Source of the DNA: Hymenopellis radicata
Lineage: Eukaryota > Basidiomycota > Agaricomycetes > Agaricales > Physalacriaceae
Reading direction: 5' to 3'
DNA length: 43,916 nt
NCBI GenBank assembly: GCA_015501595.1
Contig: JADNRX010000433.1
Location: 1 to 43,916 of the forward strand
The notes below the pieces were generated by a model. It searched no databases and had not been told where the DNA came from. It worked only from the letters and a program-made list of their open reading frames with translations. A program made the translations under genes and the position numbers. The number at the start of each line of letters is the position of its first letter. Position 1 is the first letter of the stretch. Below, one piece after another: positions 22,825-33,064 of the stretch.

Positions 22825-23277
22825 TATATTAGATTCTTCTAGAAGTATCCAGGTTACACAGGGCTATGCAAGGCTACGCATCAGGCTGTGTAAGGCTATG
22901 CAAGGCTACGCATCAGGCTGTGCAAGGCTATGCAAGGCTACGTATCAGGCTGTGCAAGGCTATGCAAGGCTATGCATAAGGCTGTGTATGGCTATGCAAG
23001 GTTATGCATAAAGCTGTGTATTGCCCCATATAGAAGTAGGTAGAATTTTAGTATATAAGGCGAGTGGTACTAGACGATCAATAAGAATCCCCCAGTTATA
23101 AAATACTGTCTTGAGTGAATCTTAAGTAAGCATATGCTTAGATAATGAGATTCTTCTTCTAGTTTGAAGTTCCGGAACTAGAATACTCAATCAATGGTAA
23201 CACTCTGTCCGATACAGAGTCGATTACAGGATTAGGACTGAATACGTAGATACAAGAACGCTTGTATCATTGAAAAA

Positions 23278-23470
23278 GCTTGCGATAGGAACCACAGGGT
23301 CAGACTGTCCTAGCTTTACTAACAGATTGAATACGCACGAAAGAGCTTGCGATAGGAACCACAGGGTCAGACCGTCCTAGCTTTACTAACAGATTGAATA
23401 CGCACGAAAGGGCTTGCGATAGGAACCACAGGGTCAGACCGTCCTAGCTCTACTAACAGATTGGATACGA
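23278..23470 (+). repeat. Three tandem ~67-bp units in 3' LTR
   Basis: Same unit as 11796-12130 with three copies. Copy-number difference between LTRs of one insertion shows slippage or unequal exchange during or after transposition. Confidence 0.9.
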
Positions 23471-23739
23471 CCGAATATGCAGACTGAGTACGTAAGCCAA
23501 ATCTGAGACTGAATATACAGACTGAATATGCAGACACAAGAACGCTTATGTCATCAACTGAAGTGAGACCGATAACTCACTCCCACAGACAGAATATAGA
23601 TTGCAGACCGAGTACGAGACCGAATACGAGACCGAATACGAGACCGAATCTGAAACCAAATATATAGACCGAATACACAAACACAAGAATACTTGTATTA
23701 TCGACTGAAGTGAGACCGATAACTCACTCTTACAGAATA

Positions 23740-23994
23740 CTGTACTCTTTCGACTGTATCTTCACGGCCTGTGACGCGTTATGATCGTGAAGATGTAGCG
23801 AACATCTTCATTAGGCACAAAAATCACGTGAATTACTATATATGGAGCCTCCGGCGCCAGCCGGAGCGAAAAAATTGCCTATTTAAGCGAACACTAACAA
23901 GTTTTGGGGTCCGTGATGCGTTATGCTGTACCTGGATCTTCGCTTCACAGACCCGCGTGATGCGTTATGTGAAAATGCGGTCGAAAGAGTACAG
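23740..23994. mobile_element. TA-MITE copy 1 (255 bp) inside the 3' LTR
   Basis: Ends are CTGTACTCTTTCGAC and its exact complement, flanked by TA (23738-23739 and 23995-23996). The 5' LTR has the empty site at the same place, so boundaries and TA duplication are proven within this window. Internal GCGTTATG-type motifs occur at both sides. A TA duplication suggests Tc1/mariner-like mobilisation. Confidence 0.95.
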
Positions 23995-24307
23995 TATATG
24001 TAGATAGCTCACGATAGAATCAGGCCTATCCAGCTTACTGACAGATTAGACTTAGACCGAATATACAGATACAGAAATACTTATATCATCAACTGAAGTA
24101 AGACCAATTACTCACTTTTACGACACATAACGAAACAACTTTCGATAGAACCAGGCCTACCTAGCTCTACTTAGAAATCACTACGCCCGATAGAAGTATC
24201 AAAGAGTATTAGATATTAAACCCCGAACAAACAGACTAGCTCGTTCTATATAAAGTTCCAGCGACCTCTGTGCTAGGAAATTTATATTTAAATTTTCTAG
24301 TGTGATA

Positions 24308-24311
24308 CCGG
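24308..24311. repeat. Target-site duplication of LTR retrotransposon, right (CCGG)
   Basis: Second CCGG copy, directly after GTGTGATA of the 3' LTR and followed by the rest of the transposase exon. Confidence 0.88.
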
Positions 24312-24477
24312 TTGTGAAACAGGCTGGGTGCGTGAACAATGTTGATTTCTGCATAGTTGATCCATTCTGATGTTGTAGCAGTTCCACATGGCTTGCCTGG
24401 GAATGGATTTTGTACCCCAGCGATGGGTGTGTGACGGGTGCAGAGGTAGCGAGCGAGATGCAAAGCGACGGCGATGA
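24312..24477 (+). pseudogene. P-like transposase, 3' end (PHD-like finger), separated by the insertion
   Basis: After the second CCGG copy the broken codon GG|T is completed and the frame continues CETGW to 24327. An intron (24328-24378, GTGCGT..TTGTAG, 51 bp) follows. The last exon (24379-24477) reads QFHMACLGMDFVPQRWVCD, then GC and a basic tail ending at TGA. With the Cys residues before 11266 (CEC..., KC....G|C), the ligands fit a C4HC3 PHD pattern. Neither half is a finger alone; the fit across a 13-kb gap shows the insertion split one exon. PHD fingers usually read histone tails, so a role in targeting chromatin is a reasonable guess. No evidence of function is available. Confidence 0.85.
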
Positions 24478-24526
24478 AGGCGGGGAGAGAGTGCGGAGTA
24501 GATATTCCAAATATGGTAAATAGCGC

Positions 24527-24551
24527 ATCACGTGATATGTATGACGTCATA
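24527..24551. promoter_or_regulatory. Two perfect palindromes near the right end of the P-like element
   Basis: ATCACGTGAT (24527-24536) and TATGACGTCATA (24540-24551) lie between the transposase stop and the right inverted end. They have the cores of E-box and CRE/bZIP sites. They may be transposase or host-factor sites; this is inference. Confidence 0.4.
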
Positions 24552-24622
24552 GAGGTAGGTAGGTCCGAGGTCAAGCCTCGGAAAATATTAATCGGCCCAG
24601 TGTACAAAAACTTTTTTGAGGA

Positions 24623-24631
24623 ACCCCCTTG
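24623..24631 (-). repeat. Terminal inverted repeat, right
   Basis: ACCCCCTTG, the reverse complement of 5416-5424. Confidence 0.82.
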
Positions 24632-24639
24632 GATTCCTT
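24632..24639. repeat. Target-site duplication of P-like element, right (GATTCCTT)
   Basis: Exact copy of 5408-5415. Confidence 0.88.
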
Positions 24640-24682
24640 TGCCTTTTGTGTGCTTTTAGATAATCTTTAGAAGCATTGTAGG

Positions 24683-25000
24683 ATAAGGTTCCTAGAGACA
24701 TGTGCTTTATGCAGCCTTTCAAGAGCTTTTCAATAGCTTTAGAAATGCCTTTTGAGTGAACGAAAGACGTACTAGAGTTATCTTAGGATAAGGTTTATGG
24801 AGACATGTACTTTATGCAGCTTTTGGAAAGCTTTTTGAGTGCTTTTTGAGTTACCAAAAAGCAGTTCAAATGCAACTTAAGATAAGGTTCACAGAGACGT
24901 ATACTTTAAGTCAACTTTAAAGAGCCTTTTAGAAGCTTTTACGATGCCTTAGAGTGTCTTAAGATGCTTTAAAGTACATGTCTCTGTGAACCTTTGTTTA
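24683..25000. repeat. AT-rich repeats: three direct and one inverted
   Basis: GATAAGGTT followed by an AGAGACATG-type sequence and ACTTTA recurs near 24683, 24785 and 24882 (about 100-bp spacing). An inverted copy (AAAGTACATGTCTCTGTGAA) lies at about 24972-24991. The third copy and the inverted one can form a hairpin. Confidence 0.7.
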
Positions 25001-25010
25001 AAGCGTCTTA

Positions 25011-26940
25011 TCAGCTTACTTGTCTTTACTATCTTTTTATGTCTTAAGACACTTTAAGTTGCTTAAAGTCGCCTTAAGGCATATAGGCCTTTCCAGATGA
25101 GTCTTCCTACTTGGGGGTCGGGTCCTGTCTCCCTACGGGACGCGAGCACACTATGGCGGAGCGATGAGACCCAGTTGGGGTGTTCACAAGACATGGGAAT
25201 CGTCTGATGCAAGCCTCACCTGCCCCAACCCATCTAAGCTGTGTTTCCCTGGCATCGCGCGTTCAAGAACGTTTCATGATCCACGATCTGTCCGTGACCT
25301 CAACCAAAAACATGCCTCGAGTGCGCTGCACGTTGGCGTTCGAGGACAGCGGGAGCGCGCATTGACGTCCACAAGGAGGATGTCGTGTCCGGAGCAGCGG
25401 GTAGCCTGGTGAGGCGACTGCAGAGATCTGTGGAAAGCCCTTGCTCTTTCTCCTCGTCCTCAGCGGTGACTAAATACTCTCCTTTCGACTTGTAGCTCCT
25501 TTGGCGCGTTGGCGCCACGCACGAGTCGCTCATCCAAGGGGTTTACGTGCCGAACGCCTGAGCCGATAGTCCGAATGCCAGCATCCATTGTCGATTTCAG
25601 CAGTGTCCGGAATCCCGGTCCGGTCATCCGCACTTCACATCAATTGCTCTGATTGCTGCTACGTGCTCCAACTCAGGTCAGTTCCAGACGCGGATCCAAT
25701 AAAAACAAGAGTGCATTGTCGACTTATTACCCATGAAATATTCTTTTTATGCCTGTCCACCTCCCGCCCCCGAGTCGTGTGTCAGAAGAGACACTTGAAT
25801 TGAAAGCTGAGCTAAGCTGAGGTCGTCCGATGTGAGTGAAGGTGGTGATGAGTGAGGATCTGAAGAGGCAGAGAGAAAGATGAAAGTGTGCAGTGATGAG
25901 AGAATCTGTATGATTCGCTTGCGGAAAACTGCAAGCGTGTCGAAAAAAACATCACACTTTTTTGGCTATCAGAGCAGTGCAACCGGTAGGTCATACTCGC
26001 TTGTTCACTCTTGTTCATAACAGTGATACAGGTGGACTATACATAACGAGTACATACTGTAGAGCATTGCTAAAGTCTGAGCAATCTACACTATTCCTTA
26101 AAGTCAAGTAAAAGCTGGCCAAGACAGGAAAACTTTGCATACACTTCATTATAGTAGCTAGTAGCCGCTGAGCCACTGCTCTTACAGCAGATAACCAGTG
26201 CAGCAAACTTGAAGAAGGCCCACAAGCAAAAACTCGGAGAGACACTGTAGACTCGCGAGCGGAGATGGTCCTCGCATTCGAGTGCGAGAAGAAACAGGCA
26301 CTGGTCCCGAAGACGTACACGGAGCCACCGAAGGGTAGAAGAGCCTTGAAAGGGAATCACGGTTCACAGTGATAACCAGAAAAAAATGACGTAGCCGGAA
26401 TAACGGACAACTACTACTCGTTCCCAGGAAGAGCCGATCGTTAGAGAGTTGTCGGAGGTAGGGCAGAGGAAATGGAATTGCGGCGCCCTACTGCCAGACA
26501 CAAGTGCACGATCCAGAACAAAAGACTGACTTGCCCATCGCAAGACCAGTCCGCGGAAATTCAGACGTGCAAAAATCAAACCCGACAAAATGGGCGACCC
26601 AAGGCAGCAAGCAACCGTTAGACTACTATCCCCAATTTGTTGAGCGTGATAGGCAGCAATAAGGTCGGCCCACAAGGTATCGAATCCAAAAAGTTACACC
26701 TCCCACTCGAAAGACCATTGGTAGTGGCCGCTCCACCACCGAGGACGGCGGAAGGAAGTGTAAGTGACGTTCGAGAGCGCAAGGAGCGGGATAAAGAGGA
26801 CAACAACATACTTCGCCTCTTCTCCCCAACCTGAAACAGATGCGTGTAAATTTCCAGTTGAGTGAGGGAGATACATCGAAAGCTCCCTCTCCCTCTCCTC
26901 TGTAACCCGCGGTAGCTCGTATCTCAAGAACACTGGTCCA
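25011..26940. other. No recognisable gene
   Basis: Only short frames in all six readings. The block GGAATCCCGGTCCGG at about 25610-25624 recurs at 26990-27004 and in part at 35204-35215, so fragments of the minus-strand repeat family described below reach into this area. Confidence 0.45.
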
Positions 26941-26944
26941 CGCT

Positions 26945-27550
26945 CCACGGTGAGCAACAGTGTAAATGTCATGGAGGCGAAAAGAATGCCCGGAATCCCG
27001 GTCCGGCGTTCCGCCCTCCCTTCAGGCGCTACACCGTCGCGAATCGTGAGGTTTGGCCAGCCAGGATGAGCACGTAGTACATCCCCACTGCGGCTCACAC
27101 CTGCGCTGAAGTGACTAGCTCCTCATCTTCAAAGGTATGCGTCCTTCCTCTCGCGTTGCACAACACTCGGCTCCAAAGCCAATCCTGGGGACCCGGACAG
27201 CGATTCGAGGCAAGAGAGAAAAGCGGGGATGAATGTGGAGTGGACCAGGGGAAAGAGGTATGGACGGGTGAGGAGACGCACACGGCACATTATCGGGACT
27301 ATGATGAGCATGAAGGGCAGAAGGACGGACTCGATAAGTGCTTGGTGCAGAACAAAGGACTCGCATTCATAGTAGCGTAACAAAAGGTTCGAGCCGTTGT
27401 GCGTCTTAGGCATACACGCTACATTAATCGGTAGGCTAGATGGGCGACGAAGATCTACCACACAAAGACAAAGTCAGGTTGAGTCGTAAAAGGGTCAGGA
27501 GCAAGAAACTCACATTTTGTGCGAGGCATACATTAAAAGACATCGCTGAG
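26945..27550 (-). pseudogene. Eroded minus-strand gene family, copy I (membrane-like segment)
   Basis: On the minus strand one frame reads SSLPINVACMPK (about 27450), then VLHQALIESVLLPFMLIIVP, then RVRLLTRPYLFPLV. The segment at 33065-33470 reads LHQALISFLSPFTLLISV and RVRLL..LFPLV after frame adjustment. Conservation at the protein level with frame breaks shows an old coding family, not a random repeat. The hydrophobic run could be a membrane segment. The function is unknown. Confidence 0.5.
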
Positions 27551-28984
27551 AGAGGAAGTCCAAGATAAGCAAGTCAACGTTGACAAATGACCTGAAGGAA
27601 GATGGTATGTCCCAATCAAGGAGGGAACTGTGCAGGTCGCGTAAGTATTAGCGATTGAGGAGGGTGTCCGAGTCAGCGATCGGTAGACCCATCATAATCG
27701 CGCCGGGAAGTATGTGGTCCTTCTTGAGATACCAAACGACGGCAAGAATCTCGCCCTCATCGTTGCGCGAAGAGCGATAACTGGAATATTGGTAGTTTGG
27801 TCTGAACAAAGAGGATTTTTGGATCCTGCAACCGAATCTTTGCCGGCAATAGAGTCCATCATGCCCTATGGGCTGTCGAATAAAGATGCGGTGATCCAAT
27901 CCATGGCGAGGGGTGAAATCTTGGACACGACGATTTACGAGACATCCGCGCGCATGCGGTTTCCTATCCCTTATGGCGACGAGGCGACGGCCTTGAAGCC
28001 ATCAAGGTATCGTAGAAGTCGGTCTTGCATGCTGTGTTCCTGGAGATGTTATCCTTCATTAGAGGACGTTCATCAGTCCGGCACGAAACGCTCGTGCGCA
28101 GGCAGTTTGAGGCATCGTAAGTCATGCAGTTACAAAGGGTGATTATAAAGAGCCGTCTACATGTCGAGGCCTAGGTTACATTGTAACACAACGGACATCT
28201 GCAATAATGTGGTCATGAGTAAAAGTGAGTACCCGAAAATGATACGGAAAACGCACCTAATACCAGCCTCAGGATGGCGTCGTGGGGAGACGTCTCGAGC
28301 TCCTATTTTCTACGGCTCCCAAGACAGAGTCCTCGTATTCATTTACACAGTTACTGCTGGCTTGTCCCAGAGATGCACGCGTCCGGTAAGTTGTGAGTAA
28401 CGAATTAGATGAGCTTGTCCAGTAACGCCGGTCAGTATAAAACCGTCTATATTTCTAGAACATGTAGCAGGAGAAGCACAGTCCGTGTCGAAGCGGCGTG
28501 GGCGATCCAGGTCAAGACGGCAGGAGGAAAGAGACATGGTGGGAAAATGCTGGTGTCGATCACCACTCGACTTCCTACCATCATCAACGTTGATTTCAAC
28601 ACTCCTTGCGCCGTTACGACTAAGCTGGCCATAGGATATCGCACACGTCAAGTGTACGAATATGACAAGAATCAGCTCTATCTTCGACGCGGGCTACTCA
28701 GCGGATCCGTGAAAGAACTTGAAATTACGCAGCGGATTTTGTTGGTCCAACTAGGGCATAGTCGCAGCCTCGTTGTTGACACCAATCAGCGCGCAGCATA
28801 ATGAGTATGTCAACCCGTTATTAGTATTACAACGTTCATGTGGCTTATTTTGCAAAGTGTTTACAACCTTCTCTGACTACACACCTCCACTTTCGTCTCC
28901 GTCCTCCTGGGAATCGCATACGGATTCAACGCGTCTTCTAGGATATATTCGCGTCGTCGCCGAGATGGATTTTAGCCTCTGGAG
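27551..28984. other. Unassigned, coding-like patches
   Basis: Two plus-strand frames look somewhat protein-like (27714-28142 with ARMRFPIPYGDEATAL; 28409-28801 with YRTRQVYEYDKNQLY). Neither has a domain I recognise and neither is bounded by clear splice sites. They are not called as genes. Confidence 0.35.
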
Positions 28985-29033
28985 ATGTTGATGAGGGGGA
29001 AGAAATCGTGTATTAGAATGGCGTCCAGAAATT

Positions 29034-29615
29034 GGTATGTCGTCTGCTTTCGGGCTGGGGCTTTTTTTAATCACGGTTGTATGACAGCTTTCCATTACCC
29101 TCGTCCTCTTCATTGGCCTCACCTTCATCGCACTCAGACGTCTCTGCCTTCCCGTCACCCAGGCGAATCCTCACACCCTTATTTGTCACTCCAATCGATG
29201 GTGGCTATTACCAGGACGGGGAATCTCCTCAACCGTTGTATCCCTCGCTATGGATTGCGTTTGAACGAAGAATCGATGGAGCCGTCCTCGTCGTTTCACC
29301 AACGATCAAGCACAACATTTAAGTACCTGCGCGAAGGGCTTTGGATTGGTTAGGTGCTGTTTGGATGGTGACGGAGCAGCAACACGTCAGGCCTTCAGGT
29401 TGAGCTAGCTATAACAAGGTATGTCGTCTTCTTTTAGCCTCGGCCTTTTGGATTAATCTCGCAGGACAGCGCTCCTTGATCGCGTCGCACCCAACACTGC
29501 GCATCTGCGGCTCGTCGTCAACTCGTCCACGTCTGTCCCACACATGTGCATCGACTTCGTAATACGCCTTGCCTTCATCGCAGGGTTCTACGACTCCGCC
29601 TCCCCGTCACCCAGG
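29034..29615. repeat. Diverged local duplication
   Basis: GGTATGTCGTCT followed by a T-rich stretch occurs at about 29034 and 29419. A CTTCATCGCA...CCCGTCACCCAGGC block occurs at about 29128-29163 and 29573-29613. The first copy carries an open frame (29077-29322) of unknown function. The shared GTATGTC may be an intron donor. Confidence 0.5.
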
Positions 29616-30017
29616 CCAAACGTCACCTCCGATTGACGGTTTTTGTACGCACCAGGACGACGTCGCCTCCATCCATGGCCTCTAGTACACCTATCACAAA
29701 CATCTGCCTATCACAGCAACGTATCGCACTCTTGGCTTTATGACAGGGGGGGTGTAGTTGGCGAATTTGAGGATTAGCAAAGCGTTATAGTGGTCCCACC
29801 ATGCATCGTAAGCTTTCCTTCATTACCATCGTCCAACTCTCAATGCTCTTATAGTCGTGATTTTTCCGAGGGGCTTGGGAGCAATAAACTAGGTTCCTTG
29901 CTACCACCACGAGCGATTATACTTAATGCCTGTGAGTTTCTCTTTCTCGTGGCTATACGATATTGAACTGCTTCCTTCAGGATCTAACATCTACTGGCGA
30001 CTCGGACATCCCTAGGT

Positions 30018-30660
30018 CCCCCTCAGCCCTCAACCATCTACTTCGCTCCAACGACTCATCCCCTCAAGAAGAAACGCTGATCGCGCTGCAATATTTCTTG
30101 CAGATCCCGCGCCTTCTGCGAACCAACAGGAGCGACGACACACGCTGCAGAAACTATATAACGAGCTTAAGATCGTCCACGATCCTGTCCGTCGCCAGCC
30201 GAGATCCTGCAAGAGATATTTCTCGCGATGGATACAAACCTCAGCCTGGTTGTAATTCGACCATGCCGCCCCCCACTACGTGATTGGTCGTGTCTGTCGG
30301 GCGTGGCGCGCTGTATCGCGAGGTTGCTGCTGGTATTGATGCACGGAACCGAGATACATTGTCTACACCGACACTCGCCTGCGCGCCGTCCTCGATTACA
30401 CGCGTGGGCCTTCCTTCCAGTTTCTTGCTCCGTTATGAGGGGAGGTACGATGACCCCCATGACGAGACCTTCAGCTTGCTTCTTGGGGTGCTAGCCGAGG
30501 TCGCTTGACCTATGAACCAGGCTTATGTCTTATCTGCCATTGGTGGGCGCATTCCGGTTCTGAAATCCCTCCAACTTCGAATCTCGTCCGAGGATGGGAC
30601 CGAGATCATGCGCGTTATTCGCGCGTTTGAGATGGCACCCGCACTCGTCGATGTGGGACA
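30018..30660 (+). pseudogene. F-box-like protein pseudogene
   Basis: Three frames must be combined. SALNHLLRSNDSSPQEE is followed by LADPAPSANQQERRHTLQKL, then VHDPVRRQ, then PAEILQEIFLAMDTN (about 30190-30233), then VIGRVCRAWRAVSRG (about 30279-30323). This is the common mushroom layout: a short coiled segment, the F-box PxEILxxIF motif and the V[CW]xxWR end. A later segment (LSAIGGRIPVLKSLQLRI, about 30530) and AFEMAPALVDV (about 30628) fit the leucine-rich part of such proteins. Frameshifts and a TGA near 30338 disable it. In the intact family the F-box binds Skp1 of SCF ubiquitin ligases. Confidence 0.75.
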
Positions 30661-30904
30661 AGCCCGCAGTGACTGTGGAAGAGCATACGAGTGGAAAACA
30701 CTCAGTCTTGGGAGCCGCATAAGGAAGGAAGCGGATTCGAGACGTTCACTATATCCTCATCCTCACGCCACCCATTCAATCCTCCATGTCCATAATTGTC
30801 GTAAGTATATCTGGAAATACGCATCGACTTTATCATCTCCTCTTCCCATCTCCGCTCTCCATACAAACACGACTCGGACTTGAATACCACTCGACTCTCG
30901 TCCG

Positions 30905-31815
30905 CGGATGCGCACTAATCGACCTCATCGCGCGCGCTAAACTGGAAAACAGAAACGAGCGAGTCTCGGCGAAGCGGTCAAGGAATATCGTAGACGGTAT
31001 CGACGCTATCCTCCTAAAGGATTTGATATGACAATGATAAACGGTACGTAGGAAACCGAGTATTTCTGCCTTCAACTAAAGCGCTGGCAGGTGGGAATAC
31101 GTCCAGCGACACGACGTCCAGCTCCCCTACGAGTACGACCAGATTCACTGAGACCTTGAAGCGTACTGGGGTATGGATCCAGTCGACTTGCAGGAGGTTC
31201 ACGCTGAGCTCGAATCCACAAAGATCGATTTCTCCGTCTTGATTAACGGCCGACGGAACGGTCTGCGCGTCGTGATGCATGGCAGCGATTCTCGTACTGC
31301 TTTGAACGTGAAGGATTATTAGGATATGCTCGCCGACGCTCAAGAGTACCTCCCGGGCCATTTTCTCACACGACGACCGTCCGAACAGATTGACGGACTT
31401 GGCATTGAGGATGCACTGCTTGACGCCGCGGCGACAGAAACAGGTTGGTCCCTCGATATCATTCTACGCCAGAAGGAATTTTAAGTACTTTACACTTAGT
31501 GCTGTTGAAGAAGAATCTCCCTCGAGCTACAAGCAGTGGCTGGCGTTCTGCCTGTCATCTCCAATGCCGAGCTAGTCGATAGTCCACCGCCTCCGAAACC
31601 GCCCAAGATGTCTATCTATGACCATCTGCTTTCCATGGATCCATGCCTCCGTCCTTCCTTGCTGTGGAATCACGGACAATTTCTCTCTCATGACACTGGA
31701 CCTTCCCCACAGGCTGTCATGATCCCCGAGTTTGCGTTTTGCGCCACGACGTTGCGCCATGACATTACGGTCCCCACCCTTTATGGTTGGGTAGACGTCG
31801 AAAGCGTATCCCAGG
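30905..31815 (+). pseudogene. GT90/CAP10-like glycosyltransferase pseudogene
   Basis: Several frames together follow the GT90 (CAP10, LPMR1-like) order: LIDLIARAK, then EYRRRYRRYPPKGFD (about 30986-31030), a 47-bp intron (31044-31090, GTACGT..GGCAG), then WEYVQRHDVQLPYEYDQIH (from 31092), a TGA at about 31149, DLEAYWGMDPVDLQ, a TAG near 31319, RRPSEQIDGL, then MDPCLRPSLLWNHGQFLSH (about 31632-31688) and TTLRHDITVPTLYGWVDV. The PPKGFD..YDQIHRDL and HGQFLSH blocks are hallmarks I know from mushroom members. Two in-frame stops and frame changes disable it. Intact relatives transfer xylose or glucose in the secretory pathway. Confidence 0.82.
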
Positions 31816-31910
31816 TCCCAGCATGCCAGGATGTCAAGATGGACGAGAGACGAAGCAAGAGAGGAAGAAGGTCTTCCGGGCCAAAAAGCAACATACAGAA
31901 TACGAAATGA

Positions 31911-33060
31911 GCTTCAGTACAACCTTTGGCTATACTTGTGTCGGTTCGCCTTGCCATTAAGTAGAGTTATAAAAAAAACCCCGGCCGCGACGAGTACAAG
32001 TTCGGCCCTACCTCGCAGTGGACAGGGCAAGGAATGTATAGGAGTATGCAAGTGTTGAAGTTGGAACCATGAGTAGATCGCCAAAATCCGTTGACAGCAA
32101 CATAATCATAAAAAAGTAATTACTTAGAGTCACAGTGTTAAACTTGATTCCGCCTGCGCTGACTAAATAACTAGTTGTACCCTGACGGAGCATATATTGT
32201 GGAAAAAGGTGATATCGCCTGGCCTATTTCATGTACCACGGCTTAACTGCTAGGCTAGGCCGGACACGGTGTGCTGCACACAAACAGAGTCAGTCTCAAT
32301 ATCAACCCGAACAAAAAGACTGCAGGCTACTGGAGGTGAACCGGTGACGGTCAAGCTGGGAATCCCGAAGAAGGAAGAACAGGATGGTGGTCTGCCGAGG
32401 CGCTCCAGAACATTGTCCCCCCCCTCTGATGAAGAATCAAGATGAGTCCGCGAAAAGCCGCACTCAAAAAATACGAATCCTTCACAGTGGCAGTGGCAGA
32501 AGGTAACCGCTACACCACCTCTGCCGCTAATTCGCTAACCAGAATGCTCCAAGTGATAGGCAGGAATGCCGAAACCTAGACCACACACAATGATAGCAAC
32601 GGGTGTCACTGTGGGCAGCGCTGGAGGATAGAAGAGCATTGTCGTCCGAACCAATCCCCGGCATGCACCCTCCCAGCCCTCTCCGCTGCGCATGACGGAC
32701 AAGACGGTGCCGAGTATGAGGTGCTTGATGACAGGCAGCCGCGGGGCATTAAGAGTTAGCCCCTCCTCCTTCTCCAGGCGAAGAACACCTGCTAGCTGCA
32801 TGAAATTCTTCATCGACGGTACCACGAAAAGCACTACAGACATATCTACAGCTGCAGGCAACCGCGCTTCCCTACTTGAATGATGGGCGCTTACCACAGC
32901 AACCAAAAACTTTCTCGATCCTGACAGTATGGGCAACAGCTTAACCGTTAGGTTACCCTGGCTGCAGATACCTACGCCTGAGAGTCAGAATACCATCCCA
33001 AATAAAAAGGACTGACTTACCGAGGTGACATTGTCGCCCCGCCTACTAGGCATCAAAACG
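31911..33060 (-). pseudogene. Eroded minus-strand family, possible exons
   Basis: On the minus strand an exon-like block at about 32885-32963 reads GNLTVKLLPILSGSRKFLVA. It is bordered by an acceptor CTGCAG and a donor GTAAGC; upstream is a donor-like GTAAGT and branch-like CTGAC. A further open block (32535-32850) includes NFMQLAGVLRLEKEEGLTL. A related acceptor-plus-motif copy lies near 32238-32262. The function is unknown, and 31911-32230 shows nothing. Confidence 0.4.
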
Positions 33061-33064
33061 CCGG

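Larger units (their letters stand above)
11267..24307 (+). mobile_element. Ty3/gypsy-type LTR retrotransposon with long LTRs, non-autonomous
   Basis: Two direct long repeats (11267-12703 and 22653-24307) bound a 9.95-kb interior that contains reverse transcriptase, RNase H and integrase remnants in the order typical of Ty3/gypsy. CCGG flanks the whole. LTR ends are TGTCACAC and GTGTGATA, so the element ends in TG..TA where TG..CA is usual. A primer-binding-site-like sequence follows the 5' LTR by 3 bases. I see no convincing polypurine tract before the 3' LTR. The LTRs differ by only a few substitutions per few hundred bases, yet the pol frames carry many stops and a missing catalytic segment. 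The element was therefore probably mobilised in trans. Confidence 0.88.
22653..24307 (+). repeat. 3' LTR (1,655 bp) with nested MITE
   Basis: Same start and end as the 5' LTR. It differs mainly in copy number: more GGCTATGCAAGG-type repeats (about 22860-23010) and three instead of five 67-bp units (23278 to about 23470). It also carries a 255-bp MITE at 23740-23994. Outside the tandem repeats only a few substitutions separate the LTRs. Confidence 0.92.
5416..24631 (+). mobile_element. P-element-like DNA transposon, split by an LTR retrotransposon
   Basis: The ends are 9-bp inverted repeats (CAAGGGGGT at 5416-5424 and its complement at 24623-24631), flanked by an exact 8-bp duplication GATTCCTT. 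Removing the nested retrotransposon with one CCGG copy (11267-24311) leaves 6,171 bp. An 8-bp duplication and ends starting with CA are known features of the P superfamily. The transposase it carries has the P/THAP9 motif order. Subterminal GTACAC followed by C/T and GGG occurs near both ends (about 5441 and, in reverse complement, 24593-24604). Ends, duplication, gene orientation and the start and stop of the gene all fall inside one unit, which supports the boundaries. Confidence 0.85.
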
